Shown here in pieces: positions 40,301 through 53,923 of a stretch of 64,000 bases of DNA. Within the stretch, counting starts at the first letter, position 1. Every line of letters starts with the position of its first letter. Source of the stretch: Acanthornis magna. Taxonomy: Eukaryota > Chordata > Aves > Passeriformes > Acanthizidae. The translations under genes and the position numbers were made by a program. The notes under the pieces are model-generated. The model saw only the letters and a program-made list of their open reading frames with translations, did no database searches and had not been told where the DNA came from. The stretch lies in contig JAWUZG010000056.1 in the NCBI GenBank assembly GCA_036785705.1, forward strand, positions 11,828,501-11,892,500. Reading direction: 5' to 3'.

Positions 40301-43300
40301 AGGCTCTCAGCTGTGCTCTCCTATCTCTGCTGGTAGCCCTTGCTATCTATGATCTGTCTTGGCCTTTCCTCCTCAAGAAAATTAAGAAGTTAATCTGTGA
40401 ATAGTTACTAAGAACATTTAAGGATAAAATAAGTATGTAGCCTGCGGATAAGAAATGTTCGCTGTTCTTCACTGGGGCTCTCAAAGAGCTTAAAGAAAAT
40501 ATCTCCCACCAGCTGGTCTACAAAGTGTGTGACTTGTACATTTGTAAACCTGAAAAGTCAACAACCGTATATGATGTTAAGATTTGCCAGCCAGAACCCA
40601 CAAGTCATATACAGAGACCTTTGCTCTGTCCTTGCTAAGCTGAGGACTGGACTTTAATTGTGACTGTCTGGAGGAAAAAAAAATTGCCTTGAGAAGGAAA
40701 ACTTTCCATTAGCATAAAGCCAAAAGCATCAGCCGGTGAACCAGCTGGACGTGCCTTTACTCCAGGGCACTTCAGGGGCAAGAAGGAGGGGACATGGGGG
40801 TGTCCCAAAATGTGCAGATAGTCCCTAAGTTAGACCAGCCCCTGAGCTGGCCAACGAGTGGTAGAGAGCCTGGGCTGGAGATAAGTAGCTGTGAGGTCTC
40901 TGTACCCACAGCATTGAGAGAGTGACGCCTGCTTTGGGAAAATGATTGCTTTTCATCCCTGAGGAGACCTGAGGAGGAGCACAGAGGAGATGAACTCAAA
41001 TTCTCTGGGCCCTGCTGCACTTCTAGGCCTGGGGCTGTGTATCCCTCCTGAAATGCTTAATTCCTAGATATACATTGGGGAAATGCTGATGTGTCTTTTT
41101 CAGGGTTTCTGGGGAGCTGAACCGGAGGCCAAAGCAAACCAGGGTTTGCTATCAATGGCTCCATTGAGGGCTGGGGCAGGCAGAGCACAGACCTGCAGGG
41201 CACAGATGCTGAAATGAGGGGGCCTGCCCAGTCTGTAGATCTGTAGGATAACAAAGTATTGGGAGGGAGGATGAGGGCGGGGAGAGGGATAGAGAGGTTG
41301 CCACTGAAAGTGTGGAAATTGCACAGATTCGAAGTTTCCACTCTGAAGTTCTTATAAGGTGTGAATTTTGGCAGAGCTTTGTGGCTCCCATGGTAACCTG
41401 AGGAGATTGGAGCCAGGATGTCTGGGGAGAAAGATGGCAGTGGTGTGTTTTAGAGTCCCGGCAGCTGTCCCCTCGTTTGTGAACTGGGAGCCTCTGGCAT
41501 GATGCAGCACACAGGGAAACACCACAGACTGCCTGCCAAGACTGCCTGCCCCCGAGCCATGGATGGCTCAGCCCTGGGTGCAGTGCTGCCTTCAGCATCA
41601 CCTTTTACCCCTGCTGACAGAGTTCACCAGCAGAAACACCTCTGTGACCAGCCAACAGCTTCTGACAGCTCACACACACACGTGGAGGTCAGCACTTCAT
41701 TCCTCTCCCGGCTGCCTGGCCTGGGCAGTGAAACAGCAGGACAAAAGCAGAGGGAGGCGATTTAAGATATCAAACCCCAGCTTCTCTCCTGCGTAGATAA
41801 TGGCTCTGAAACCTGGGTCCATCAAATACTCGTCTAAGTATCCCAGCCCCAGATTTCCATGGTGCAGAATCTACCCTGACCCTCCAGCCAAGAGCTTGGT
41901 GCCCAGAGGAGAAGACACAGAGATGTGCAAAAGAGGTAGGAACAAGGCCCTGTCAGGTCACAGTGGCTGGCTGCAAGGATAATAATCAAAGCAATAGGGA
42001 GGAAGGGAGCCCAGCAGCATCATCCCTTCTGCAGACACGGCCCAGGCACCAGGCAGTCACATCTCTGCCATGAGAACAAGCTCTTCTGGCTTTTACTCTG
42101 CTCCCCGGCACCAAAAAAAACCAATCCAAAAACCCAACAAAATAAGAGGACCAGAAGGAGATTGTTCTTGACCTTGGGCAGGAAAACTGGCAGGCCAGGA
42201 CACAAGAACATATCCTGCACTAACGATCCATCACCTAACAAGTGCTGGATGTGCTGTCCAGTGTCTCAAAGCAGGGGTGCTGCTCAGAGAATATCAGCAT
42301 GTGCTACACTGTAAAGGAAGCTCGGGATCCTCTTCTCCAGCACCTTCTGGAGTTTGTCTTTATAAAGCATGGTCAGACACAGTTGTTTTTGGACAGGCAG
42401 ACCACTGACACTGTTGTTGCTACAGACAGTGTGAACAGGTGAGCTGTGGGCTTGAGGGACTGTGCCCAGGGAAAGTCATGGATACCCCTGCTTTCCCCAG
42501 CCCTGACATGATGGGACAGACCTGGAAACAGAAACATCCTCTCCATTTGCACTGGGACTTGGAAAATGCTCATGCTACTTGAAGAGCAATCCTTCGGGGC
42601 TCTCTTGCTGCTCTGCTAACAGCAGTGGCACTGCCCAGGGTCCAGCCCCGTGTTTTCTGCAGCTGGTTGGATGCTGAGAGGAGTCTGTGCTGTGCAGACA
42701 AGCTCGGGCTGGCCTGGGGAAGGGACAGAGGTGCTCACATTGCTGGGACACACGGCGCATGCTTTGGGACAGAGTACAGCCCAGGCTATGGCTCATCCCA
42801 GAGCCTGGCCAGCCCAGCGAAAGCTGGAAGAAGCCCTGGGATGACAGAAGGAGTTCTCAACTCTGACTATGGCTTTTGTGAGTCAGATTGTGTTTGCATA
42901 AAGTGGACCTGGTTGCTAGCTGCAGGTTTTCCTGCCCATAACCACCGTGCCTTTTCAGACTTTCAGCCATGCCGTAATAGAAATTATTATGGTGACTCCA
43001 TCTCTGCCTTTCTGCGGGCACATTCTGGATGGAGGAGTCAGAGTGTGATAACACTAAGGGAACAAGATTATTTGGGCAATTTTTCTTCTTTTGACAGCAC
43101 TTGAACTATGAGAGATTCCAGTAAGAGCAATTACTGGCAGAATGGACATGGAAAGGGTGATTTTTTAAAAGCAAATATTGGAGAGGGCGTTTGGAGTGAG
43201 GGACTGAGAAAGAAATTTGACCTGTGTCCCATCAGAGCAAGCAATGCAGCTTTGACACCACAGAGGTCCTACAGTCTGAAACCTGTGCAGGGAAGGAGTT

Positions 43301-46300
43301 CAGGAACTCATTTCAAATAAACACATGCTTTGCAGAAAGCTGTGTTTTCTTCTCAAGCAATGGGCAAGGGAAAAGGCAAAAGACTTCAGTAACTCACTGG
43401 CTGACAGGTTTCTTCCCATTTCAATTGAGTGACAATATTGGCCAACATGCCTTATTCAAACTGTGGCTGTGCCAGGCTGTTCCGAAATCTGCCCTTATTT
43501 GTAGCCTGACTCATCCTTGTTGGGTGGAAAGTGCCCCACTGCAACCTCCATGGCAGCGCCAAGAGTTACAGGAGCCTTTGGGTGAGCCCATGGGAGAGAC
43601 TTTATGGAAGAATCCTTGACCTTCAAAGCCTGCAGTTGTCTCGAGACAGAAAGCCTCGTTTCACCCTGCCTTACTCACATCTCTGCCTTTCCCACATAGC
43701 AGAGGTCAGAAGATGTGCCATATCCCACCCCCCATCAGAGCTGCAAGACTTGCTTTGGGCATTGCTGTGTTGGCATTGCTGTGCCAGGTTCGGATTTCCT
43801 TATACAGCTCAAATTCACCTGCCAGACCTTCCCTGGGACAAATGACCATCTCTCCAGAGCCTGCTGGCGATGCAGACTGGCACCTCACCCATTTACAGTA
43901 GGGAAGCACAAGTGCCAGAGGACTGAGCGCTGGGAAAGGCGGGACTATTTTGGGGAAAAAAAATAAAAAGCCATGTTGGACATTTATGACTTTTGGAAAA
44001 GAAATGTCAGAGCAACAAAAGGAAATCCAGATGTGCTGCATTTGCATGGTAACAGGCTAATTGGAGACAGCCCCACCTGATTTCTAGCAGCTTAGCATTT
44101 CTCTTGCAGTTTATTGACTTGGGATTTTCTCATTATTGCCTCATCTTTAAGAGAAAACACTGTTCTTGCTTGGCATTTCATTTTCTTTCAGAAACTCTGG
44201 TTTTATCACTATTCTTTCAGCAAGTTTTCCTAAGAAGAAACCGGAGACCTTTAAGCTCAGCTGGAGTTTTGCCAGGGTTTTCTGCAAGGATGCAATCTTG
44301 GCGTTACCCAAAGGGCTGAGAGCAGGGCTGAAGGCAGTGGCAGCAGCGTCTCTCTCTCTCTGCAGATGCTCTCCTGCACTGCAGCAGCTGTGATTAGAGC
44401 AGTGCAGAGTCACTGTCACACTCACATCAGGCATTTGTATCTGTCATGAGAGGGTTGGAGGGGTGCTGCACCTCAAAGGCAGGCAAGGGGTGCAGGATTA
44501 ATGCAAAACCCTCCTGGCAAAGGGCAGCAGATAGAGAAGAGCCACCCTGGGATGGATCCACCAAACAGGCGGATATGCCCTCCCCTGCTCATGCCTCTCT
44601 CAATAGAAATCTTTGGATCCCCAGTTTGTTTCAATGAGGTCAGTCCAGCAAGGCTTCCATTAAGAACCTAACAGCCAGCACATTTTGCAGCTGTCTGCCC
44701 CAGTGGGGATGTAGGCTCTTCCCAGTTAAACTCAGACACCCATGCCGAGCAGCTCATGGGATGCTGAGCTACAGCTGCTGCTTTGTCAGCAAAAGCATTC
44801 CCACCCGGTTTCCTGCTGCCCCTTGGGCTGTTACCCCAGGGAGGGCTTGGCCCCACAGGGACAGCAAACGTGCCGCTGAGCTGAGCCACAGGAAGGCACA
44901 TGCATGCAATTCCTCTCATCGCTGTAGCCTGCTTTTCCCCACTAAACCCAGCCCAGCTTCCTGCCTGTGCAACATCTAGGAAAGCTCATTTCCAGCAGGA
45001 CAAATCCGGAGTGGAGTGGGTTTCAGCATCCCCAGCGCAGGCTGAGGAAATGGAATGAATTTCAGACATTTCTGGAATTTCAACTACTTCATCAAGCAGC
45101 TGTGCCCTGCCACAAGGGCTCAGTATTAAGGGCTGGCAGGAAGGAAGCTGATAGCCCAGCACAGGCAGAAACAGAGGTGGAAAGGCCAAGGGCAGGCTGG
45201 TCCCATCCCAGAGTCTTCTGCAGCCTCCTGCCCATCTCCTGCCAACACCTCAGGGCTTCTGCCTCTAAAACACTGAAGGGGACCAAGTAGCAAGAGACAA
45301 TCTTTGTCCCTGGCTGATAACACAGCATTTCCCAGAGCCCTCCCCACAGCCAAGCTTTAAATCTTGCTCTTGGGGCCATCTGAGCCCAAGGGGGATGCCG
45401 GCTGGGAGATCCCCCTGGGAGACTGTCCTGGGACTGGAGCCGCTTTGTATGTGACATCAGGCACGAAAGCTTGGTGGCCCATCACAGGAGATATTTCTCT
45501 AAGGGGTGGAACAGGCAAAAAAAAATTTAGATCAGTCCTCTTCGAGATTTTCACTGGTGTAATAAAAGTCCCTGTGTCCTGGATGCCAGGGAGGTCTGGA
45601 GGAGGGGGAAGAGAGGGTGAAAGTGAATTAAATGGGCCTTTTAGAAGCAAAGAGAGCACTTAATCTTCTCCAGCCCATTGAGTGCAGCTGCTGCTGAAGC
45701 CTCCCTGCCATGATAGCCAGCAGAGCTCACCCATATTGTCTTTTGACAGCCCCAGAGGAGGGCTGAGCTGGCAGAGAGGAGCACGGCAGGAGGGGAAGGA
45801 AGGGTGTGTGCTGGCTTGAGAAACAGGCACCAGTTCATATGAGCAGGATGAAACCAGGAGCACGGTGTGTGCAGGAGCACTGGGACAGTGTGTACCTCAC
45901 CTCGGGATGAAACACGGTGTTCATTTCAGCTCTCGTGTTCTTCTGTGACAGCTTCAGCCCCTGTGAGGGACATCAGCCACAAGGTGGGGTGGGTTGGTGG
46001 GGAGAGGCTGTGAACTGAAAGCATCTGAAAATCACCTTCACATGAGGTCACCAGTGATGCCAGAAGGGAACCAATGCCTGGAACGTGGGTCAGGGGACAA
46101 ACAGGAGGAACAGGCAGATGCTTCTGCTCCACGGGTGATGTCAGGAGGGATGAGGGGTGGGCTGGAGGTGCTGGCAGATCTCCAGCTGTGCCTCTGTCTC
46201 ATAGAGGCAGGGGAATCCCCTGGTCACCACTACCTGCTTCCTCAGAGTGAGCAAATTTGACCAGTAGGGTGAGGAAAACAACCCATCCCTCCTCCAGGCA

Positions 46301-48913
46301 GCCTAACATCCCACAAGTTCGCTTAAAATAGCACAAGAGGCAGCTCCAGCTTCCTACAGGACAAAGACACAGGTGGGCAGAGCAGCCCTTACCTGAGCCT
46401 GCCCATCCCAGCACCAGGGGTCTATAGGAAAGGGCTCACCAGGTGCCTCTTCCTTTTCTGTGAGGATTTAGGTGACAGGGGAGGGAAGAGGATTTTTGTC
46501 AGGCTGCTGGTGTACAGCCAGCAGCACCTGTAGAGCCAGGGAACATTGCGCCGAGGTGATGTAGAGATGAGGAGGGTAATAGGGATAACTAAAATTAAAA
46601 GTATTTGGATTCTAAGAACTTAAAAGAAAGATATTTTTTAAATGCATAGTGGCTGCAGCTGGGGGTTAGCAATGCTGCCTACCTGAGGCCATGTGAACTA
46701 AGAACATTAATTGAGCCTCCTGGGTATGTAAGCCTCTTATCTACTTACACACAGTGCTTTATCTGGGCGGGAAAAAAAATGAGATTATTAGCTACTTTTA
46801 ATGAACAGCAGTAGGATGTGTGTGTTCACTACTCTTTGCTGGAACGTGCTTCCCTCTCTCTCTGTTTTTCTTTATAACTATTAGCTTTTTAGCATATGAG
46901 CCAGGACTTCAGAAGGGTTGTAGGTGTCAGAGGAAGGGAGATGGCTCCTATTCATCTTTTCAGGGCTGAAGGTGTTCTTAAAGCTTCTGCTCTGCTCCTT
47001 AATCTTACAGGTGCTTCTCAGTTTCTCAGATCTGATAACTCAAAGGTGTGGGGCTCTCACTGCCTTTCTTAAGTGGCTCCCTGTTCAGCAAGGCAGCCTT
47101 TGAAGCGGCTCCCCTAGGCTCCTCGTGGTTCCCATGCTCTGTCTGGGGTGCACAGGGTCCTCCTGGCAGGCACGGGGGCCTCAGAGATGGATGGGGAGGG
47201 TGGAAGTTATGCTTAGGGTAATTTAAATGCAACTTGCAGGCGGTGGAAGTGTCTCTGTAAAACCCAAGCTTTTATGTTGGAGGAGAGCAGACCCCGGCCT
47301 GGCTTGTGCTCACAGCTTGGGGGTCAGGATTGGCTGGGATTTACCCGTGGTTCTGCTCTGATTTTAGGGAGCATAGGAAACAAATCAGTGTGATTTGTGC
47401 CACCCCCCAGCTGGCCTCTGCCTCCTGCCACACACTGAGTGGGGGGACCTGCTGGCTCACAGGTCCCAGGGGCTTGTGCCTGGAGAAGGAAGCTGATAGG
47501 CAAGAGCCTATCTGCAGGAGCAGGAGATTAAACCCTGGCCATGGAGGTTCCCAAGGCAGACTGACTCCAGCCAGGGGCTCGTGGGAGCCCTGCCTGTCAC
47601 CCTGCCACTGCTGTGCCTCCTGACGTGATCCCTGCTCTGCGTGCCCTCCTGATCTCAGGGTGACTTCCACCAACTGCTGCCTTTTCTTTAATGTCTCAGA
47701 GAGCTCTGTTTGCTTTTCAGATTCCCTTTCCTGATTGTTTTGAAAGACTGATGCCCTCTGCCCCCACTCCCTTTAAAAGCCATGGCTTTTCTTGCTTCTA
47801 GTGGGCTGTAAACATCTTTCCTGTTACAAACGTGCCCTTTCAGTTGCTCTCTGGCTCCAAGCAGTGTTGTTTTTCTCTTTGTAAGCTGATTCTTGTTTAT
47901 TACCCTCTTATCCATAAGCTGCTAAGGCGGGCAAGGAGAGATGGGGTAATTTCCCCTCTTCTAAGCTACACTTCCTAACTAAATTACACCTGGATCTACC
48001 ACTAACACTAAGGATGCTGTTCTTGAGAGAGGATTCAGGCTAGGATGAGGGTTTGAAAGCACTGCAGGGCTTTCTCCTTGCCCTCCTGTTGTGTCTGTAC
48101 CTGGAGGCTATCGGGAATTTCAGCCCTGGGGAATCCACAGTGGTCTGTGGCTTGGCCCAAATGATTTCTAAGCAAGGGCAGAGTGAGAGGCAGGAGCAGA
48201 GCAGGTCCCAAAGCAGCGTTTTATAACTGAATCCAAGGAACTGGTCAGTCCCTCTCCCTGCAGGAACCAAGCACACCATAAAGACAGAGCTTGAGGCGGG
48301 CGCAGGCACCTTGCAGCTCTGATTCCTTGCCCTGATCCTGCCCCCAGAGGCTGATCCTTCGCCAAATGCTTCCACACTTTTTCAGCTCCATTCTCAGCTT
48401 GAGTTTTCAAAACTGCCTCTCCCACTGCATCCGAGGGCTCACCTAACATCCTCCTGGCATGTCTCACTTCTTGTCCCCGCTCAGCTGCTTCTGCCCACTG
48501 GAAGCAGGGTGGGGGGGAAAACCCTGTAATTGAGAATCTCAAAGTGGTTTGCAAAGCTCTTCTCCCCCTACTGTGCTGCTGCTTGTTCTGGTGGTGGGAA
48601 AACGGAGTCAGGGAGCAGCGATGGGGTCACGTGTATTTCAGGCATCAGGTGCCTGGGAGCACCAGAGCAAAGCAGAAATTTGTAGGATCCCAGTTTTCTG
48701 CTTCACCCCACTAACCATTCCCTGCAGTATAAAACAGGCTGTGGTTGGCAGTGGTTGCCTTGCACTGGAGTCCAGCAGTGCCAGCCCCTGGATGGTGACG
48801 ATCGTACAGGTTGGAGGGGGTGGGCATGAAGCAGAGAGGGAGCTTTTAAAATGCTGCAGGGCTTGGCATGAAGCAAAGAAAAGCGGCAGCGAGAAGGCTC
48901 TCTTCCAAACTTA

Positions 48914-48950
48914 TATATATTATTAAAAAAAAAAAAAAGAGAGAGAGAGC
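48914..48950. repeat. AT, A and GA simple-sequence cluster
   Basis: A tatatatatta run, a long A run and a gagagagagag run sit side by side, just left of a CpG-rich islet. Confidence 0.85.
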
Positions 48951-48989
48951 AAAAAACCCCCAAAAGCTGGAGCTAAAAGGCAGCTTGAG

Positions 48990-49300
48990 GAGCGAAGCTG
49001 CTGGAGTTTTCCGAGAAGGCTCCCAAGATGCACAATGGGAACATCTGTACCTCGGCTGGCGCCTTGGAAGGGTCTCAGGCCGCAGAGTGGGGCTGGCGTC
49101 AGCCGGCTGCAGCCCTGCCCTGATGCCTCCCTCTCCCCAAAGCTTAGCCTCGGCTCCTCCCGCTGCCCCACTTGCCTCGCAGGGAGCTGTAAATCCCCTT
49201 TCCCACCTCTCCTCCTCCGCCACGGGCTCTGCGGGTTTTGAGCAGCCGAGTTTCCCGCAGCAGGAGCAGGGGAGAAGGAGGCTTGGCCCCGGGAACAACT
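48990..49300. promoter_or_regulatory. Orphan CpG-rich islet
   Basis: I count about 14 CpG in 49021-49300 at clearly raised G+C, bordering on CpG-island character. Frames of about 140-150 codons stay open on both strands, as GC-rich DNA allows, and none gives a known protein. It could be an orphan promoter or an enhancer. Confidence 0.3.
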
Positions 49301-52300
49301 GTCCTCTGTGCTGCCTGTGAAAGGCAGTTTCATAAGGTTCTTGCTCAAAATGTCCTGTTATTGGGACCTGAGCAGGTCAGCCCCGCTCCGGGGATGGAGA
49401 CACCGAACTAGGGCACACACACACAGTGCCGTGGCTTTGGCAGTGTTGTTCTCCTGCTTTGGGGGCTGCAGGCAGTCAGGATTGATCCTGATCCTGCCTG
49501 GTAAGGCTTTTGGGGTGCTGGGGGTGCAGTCAGTCCCTCTGCCTTCATGCCTTGTGCCTGCTCCTGGCGAGGGAGTGAGTAAGTGCCCAGAGCCCTTGGT
49601 GAAGGCTGGCAGAACCCCACAGGCTCCCAGTGCAGCAATTCCCATGAACAGTTTTGGGAAGTGAAATGGGTCCCTCGGGGGACCTGAGATGAAGAGAGGC
49701 AAGTCCAAGGGGAAAACTCCCTTCCCTTAAACTCCCATCAGCTGCTCCCTCTTTCTCTCACCCCCCATCTGCAGACCCTGTCCCCTCCTGGGGGGCTCAG
49801 TGCTTGCCTGGTGCCAAAAAATGTTTGAAAGGAGACAGAGCCCACCTTTGCTGAGCATTTCCCACCACCTGGGACTTGGTTCCCTGCAGCAAGTTTTCTC
49901 TCTTGAGTGAGAAGTAAATGTGGAAAATGCATCCACGTTCAATGTAGCATGGAATACAAAGCATTTCCCTCACAAGGGCGTATCCTGAGCTTACAGAAAG
50001 GTAAATTATGGAGATGACAGGGGTGTGTAGCTTTACCAAGGTGTTTTTCCTGACACTGGACTTAAGTGCAAAATATGGGGTTTTATTTGCAGGGTTGGAG
50101 GCAGTGGCTTGTCAGGTCCCTGGGCAGAAAGGGTGAAGGTGAAGGTTTCTGAGGGTGAGATTCATCAGGGAGGAAGCTGCCACTCCCAGATGTGGCATGA
50201 ACCTGCATCTGTCCAAGGCAGGAGCATCATTTGATTGTTGGAGGGCAACCCCCATGGAGGTACCTGGGATAGACTTCCCAATTTAATGGGTTGGTTTGGT
50301 CAAGTTTCCCTCCAATGAGGGAGCCCTAAAAGATCAAAAGGAGGCTCTGTAGGCAGTTGTTGTGGTCATGTGCTCGTTCTCTACAGTCATCCCCAAAATG
50401 AGAGATGCCAAGGAGGCCTCTGAGTGCTATTTTGCCCTGGTTTTATAGCAGTCAGCGATTCCAGAGGCCAAGAGGACCATTCCTGCCTCCTGCTGACATT
50501 AGCTCCTCAAGACTCATTGGCAAGGTGTCTCCCTCCAGGACCTTTAGGCTGCTGATGCTGAAGGCAAACATAATTTCTTCTCCATTATTTCCAGCTTGAT
50601 CTGCCCAGCATGAAAAAACCCCAACCCTAAAAAACGATAATATAAAAAAAATACCAAAAACTTGGCACAGTTCCTGGCCTTTGTTGTTATTAGTCGCTAT
50701 TTTACTCAAATGCATTCACCATGGAATTGCCTTTTTGTCCATTTTCTCCTCCTGTTTTGGGGCTGTAAGTCACCATCACAGCAGTAGAAATACAAAATAC
50801 TAATGGATTCAGGAAGACCCAGGATATGGGACAGAGGCCAGTGCTTGCAGGGCATTATCAGATCTCGAAGAACCCAAAACATGGAGGGATTTAACTGAGT
50901 GATCTAAGTGGCCTTCACACTGCTTTCGTGCTTGTGAGCTTCCTAAATACATCCTGGGAACCCGGGGCAGAGCCGGGCCCCCTCCCATCCCATCCCAGCC
51001 TGTGAGGGGATAATTCAGGAACCAGCAGCCCGAGGGCACCATCTAGTGAACAGCTGGGACTGCGAAAACGTGAAATGGGCAGAAAATGAGTGAAAATTGG
51101 GATTGGGGTCTCCCAGGGGCTCAGCTCAGGGGGTGGAGGAGTCACACTTTGTGCTTTCCCTCTACTCCTGTTATTTTTAAATTTTCTCCATCAGGTTCCC
51201 CCAGAAAAGAGCCTTTACCACACTCCACCCATTGTGACAGGGATGTTGTCGTGGAGCACACCACACTTGCTGCTCTGGCCTGGCCAGTGGCTTTGTAAAG
51301 ATGATGGCATTATGTTTTCTCGTTTGGGGAAAAAATAAAGGAGGGTTATTTCTAATGCTTTGTGAGAGGACACAGGTGTACAAGAGTGGGGTAGGAGAGG
51401 CAGATCTGTTGTGGGGCAGGTCTGAGTGGGAGGCACGGGCTGCTCTCTCAGCTGAGATGAAACCTCTCTTCAAGTGGAAAATTTAAAAAGCACCATAGGT
51501 GCTCTAACATCTCCCCATCAACCCCAGGGTGAGCTGAGAGGGGGAAAGGCAGAGGCTGAAAGACCACAGGTTTGGTGCAGAGCTTCAAGGTCCCCAAAAT
51601 GATGCAGCAAATGGGGATGAAGGTAACACCACACCACACTGTTGCTGTCCGCAGTGCCGGTGGGATGAGCTGGTCCTCTCCCCACATTGCCTTACTGGGA
51701 ATTGCACACCTTGTCAGGAGAAAGCTGTCCTATAATGTGCTGCTCCCCAAGGCAGAGGGGTTTCTGCAGCCCAAAAGCAATTCTGTGCCTTGATATCTTT
51801 GCCAATGCTGCCAGCCTGACTCCTGCAACGTGTCCCTGTTCCCACTGATTCTAGGGCCAACCCCAGCCCCCCATCCATAAGATCAGTGGTTATTTTGTTA
51901 TTTGGCTTGCAGAGAGGCTGTGGTTAAGGCATAGGCTTATGCTCATGCGTTCGACCACTCTGTCCTTGGAGCCTTTTTCCTGGGCAGCTGCTGGAGGAGA
52001 GAATCCCAGGGCAGGAACAAGGAAAGGTGACATCCCCAAGCAAAACCACAGCAGTGACCAACCCCTGAGCTCCTCCTTTTCCTCGCAGTGCTGGGGAGCA
52101 CCGCACATTCCCGCGGTGCTGCACCCCACAAGTCCCTCCTGATTTAAAGCGGCACCTTCGGCAGCCCATGGCCCCCATGACCTGCTGGCATCCATCCCCC
52201 AGCTCACCCCACGAGTGCAGGGCTGTGGGGTGCCTGTGGCGGGGTGAGCCATTCTGGGGGTGGCTGCCTGCACAGAGAATGCAGGGGGCTTTTATCCCCG

Positions 52301-53049
52301 GGGGATTTCTTTGTGTTTTGCCTGCAGCAACCCTTCCTGGGCACCCAAAACATTCGTGGAGCAGGAGCTGAGGGGTACAAGAGTACTCAGGCCACCCCAC
52401 CTGTCCAGCTCACCCTCTGCAGCCCCCTCTGGGGCCAGCTCCTTGGGGAGGATGGAGCTGCGGGGAATTGTGCCTTTCCCTCTCTTATGCACACAGTCAC
52501 GATGGTTAGTTAAGTGGCTTGTTTTTCATTAGGAAAAGGCTGTTGCTAGGCCACCCTGTTCCCCGGCGTCGGTCGGGAAGGGGTTTTGCAGCCAATCCGG
52601 GAGGCTGTGCTGGGGTTTGCACACGCACACATCACGCACACCCCTCCTGCAGCCCAGGTGCTAAGCGGCTGCCAGATGTGCCTATTCATTTCCACATCAC
52701 ACCTATCCGCTCCTTCCGGCCAAGCCGCTTATTAAGGCTCCTGAGATTTTAATTTAGAGTAGGCTGAGAGTTTTCTGCCTTCTAATTTACCCCCGGGGGG
52801 TAGAGGAGAGGGTGTTGGTGGGTGGGGGTGCTGATGGGGCGGGGGGTGCAGGGGAGATGGGTCCTCCCTCTGCTGTGACCGGTCTGGTGTGCGGTGAAAT
52901 GCCCGAGGGAAGCCGCTGTTCTCTGACTGCAAACAGGGTGAATCGTCCCTCTGTGTCCCCACAGCGAGGGGACATGCCTCATGTTAGGGGCTTGCTCCGG
53001 GCTCTTCTTAGGTACCAGCATTGCTCCACCCCGAGACATTCGTGTTGTG

Positions 53050-53119
53050 ATTTTCAGGGATGCCCTGTCCAGCACCAGGTGTTGGTGGGTTCCCTCCAGC
53101 TCTGTGATTCTGTGATTTG
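53050..53119 (+). mobile_element. Short CR1 3' end
   Basis: The segment running from ttcagggatgccctgtccag to ctctgtgattctgtgat matches the last part of the CR1 3' UTR and ends in the diagnostic ATTCTGTG tail. Compared with the copy at 57.0-57.1 kb it lacks about 15 bases in the middle. It is severely 5'-truncated. Confidence 0.75.
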
Positions 53120-53885
53120 GGGATTACGTGGCATTTCAACCGTATGTATGGTGATAAGCAGAGCCAGCAGCAAAGCAAGCCAGGTGTTGGATCAGTGTGT
53201 GCTGCTCCCAGCCGTGCTCCCCATGCAAACAGCCCCTGGCAGCTGGGAGAGCTGCTGGACCATGGTCAGGCACGGGGGATGCAGGGCAGGAGGGTCAGAC
53301 GCGTCCCTGGCACAGCTGCTGTTCTGCCATGGTGCTATTCCAAGTACCTTATGGGTGTCCAAACCCCACCCAGCAGAATCTCTCGTGCGTTTACAAGGGA
53401 GGGAGCGAGCAGAGCCCAGGATGTGAGCAGGATGGAGCCTTTCATAGCTGTAAAGCTCTCACCAAATAGACACCAAAATATGCAGGAAAACATGGACAAT
53501 CCACATAAGCCTCAGTTCCTGAGTGTCCCCACGAAAACCCCCGTGTGGCAGGAGAGAAGCTCAATAAAAGCAAGAGAAAGCATTGAATTGTGTCTGCTGC
53601 TCAAGGAGAAGCTGTTGCTAGACAGAAGTAAAAGCTGTCGCCATCGGCTCCCATTGGCTCAGCCCCACTCCAATGACGGCCTTATCGGTTACCTGCCCTC
53701 GCAGCTGGCTGGGAAAAACTCATTTGACAATGTTTTCCCTCTGATAAAAAAGCCCAATGCTGGATTCATGGGTTTGGGTTAATCATTGTTCAGGGTTGTT
53801 GAGATAACGGCTGAGTTTTCTGCAGATTCTTCAATTATCACAAAATTTAGCGTAAATGGTGAACCAGTCCAGCTCTCCTTCGCCC

Positions 53886-53923
53886 GCCTAAAGATGCTCA
53901 GCCTGCCTAAAGATGCTCAGCCT
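53886..53923. repeat. Tandem duplication of a 19-bp unit
   Basis: gcctaaagatgctcagcct occurs twice head to tail with no mismatch. Confidence 0.92.

Larger units (their letters stand above)
36313..53049. other. Noncoding desert, right part
   Basis: Apart from two CpG-rich islets I see no gene. AT-rich stretches at 37.56-37.75 and 46.56-46.82 kb are candidate conserved noncoding DNA. At 52.62-52.78 kb an ATCACACCTATCC word (T-box-like) and several E-boxes lie close together. Nothing resembles an ISG20 or aggrecan exon. Confidence 0.55.

Noticed and set aside
48846..49348. Overlapping frames of about 140-150 codons on both strands
   Set aside because: Explained by the GC-rich islet; no family match on either strand.
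51035..51051. CTCF-like word ggcaccatctagtgaac (and a weaker one near 55027-55043)
   Set aside because: Core resemblance only, with mismatches in key positions. Needs a matrix score before being called.
53117..53782. 221-codon plus-strand frame
   Set aside because: TTG start immediately after a CR1 tail; no domain recognised.
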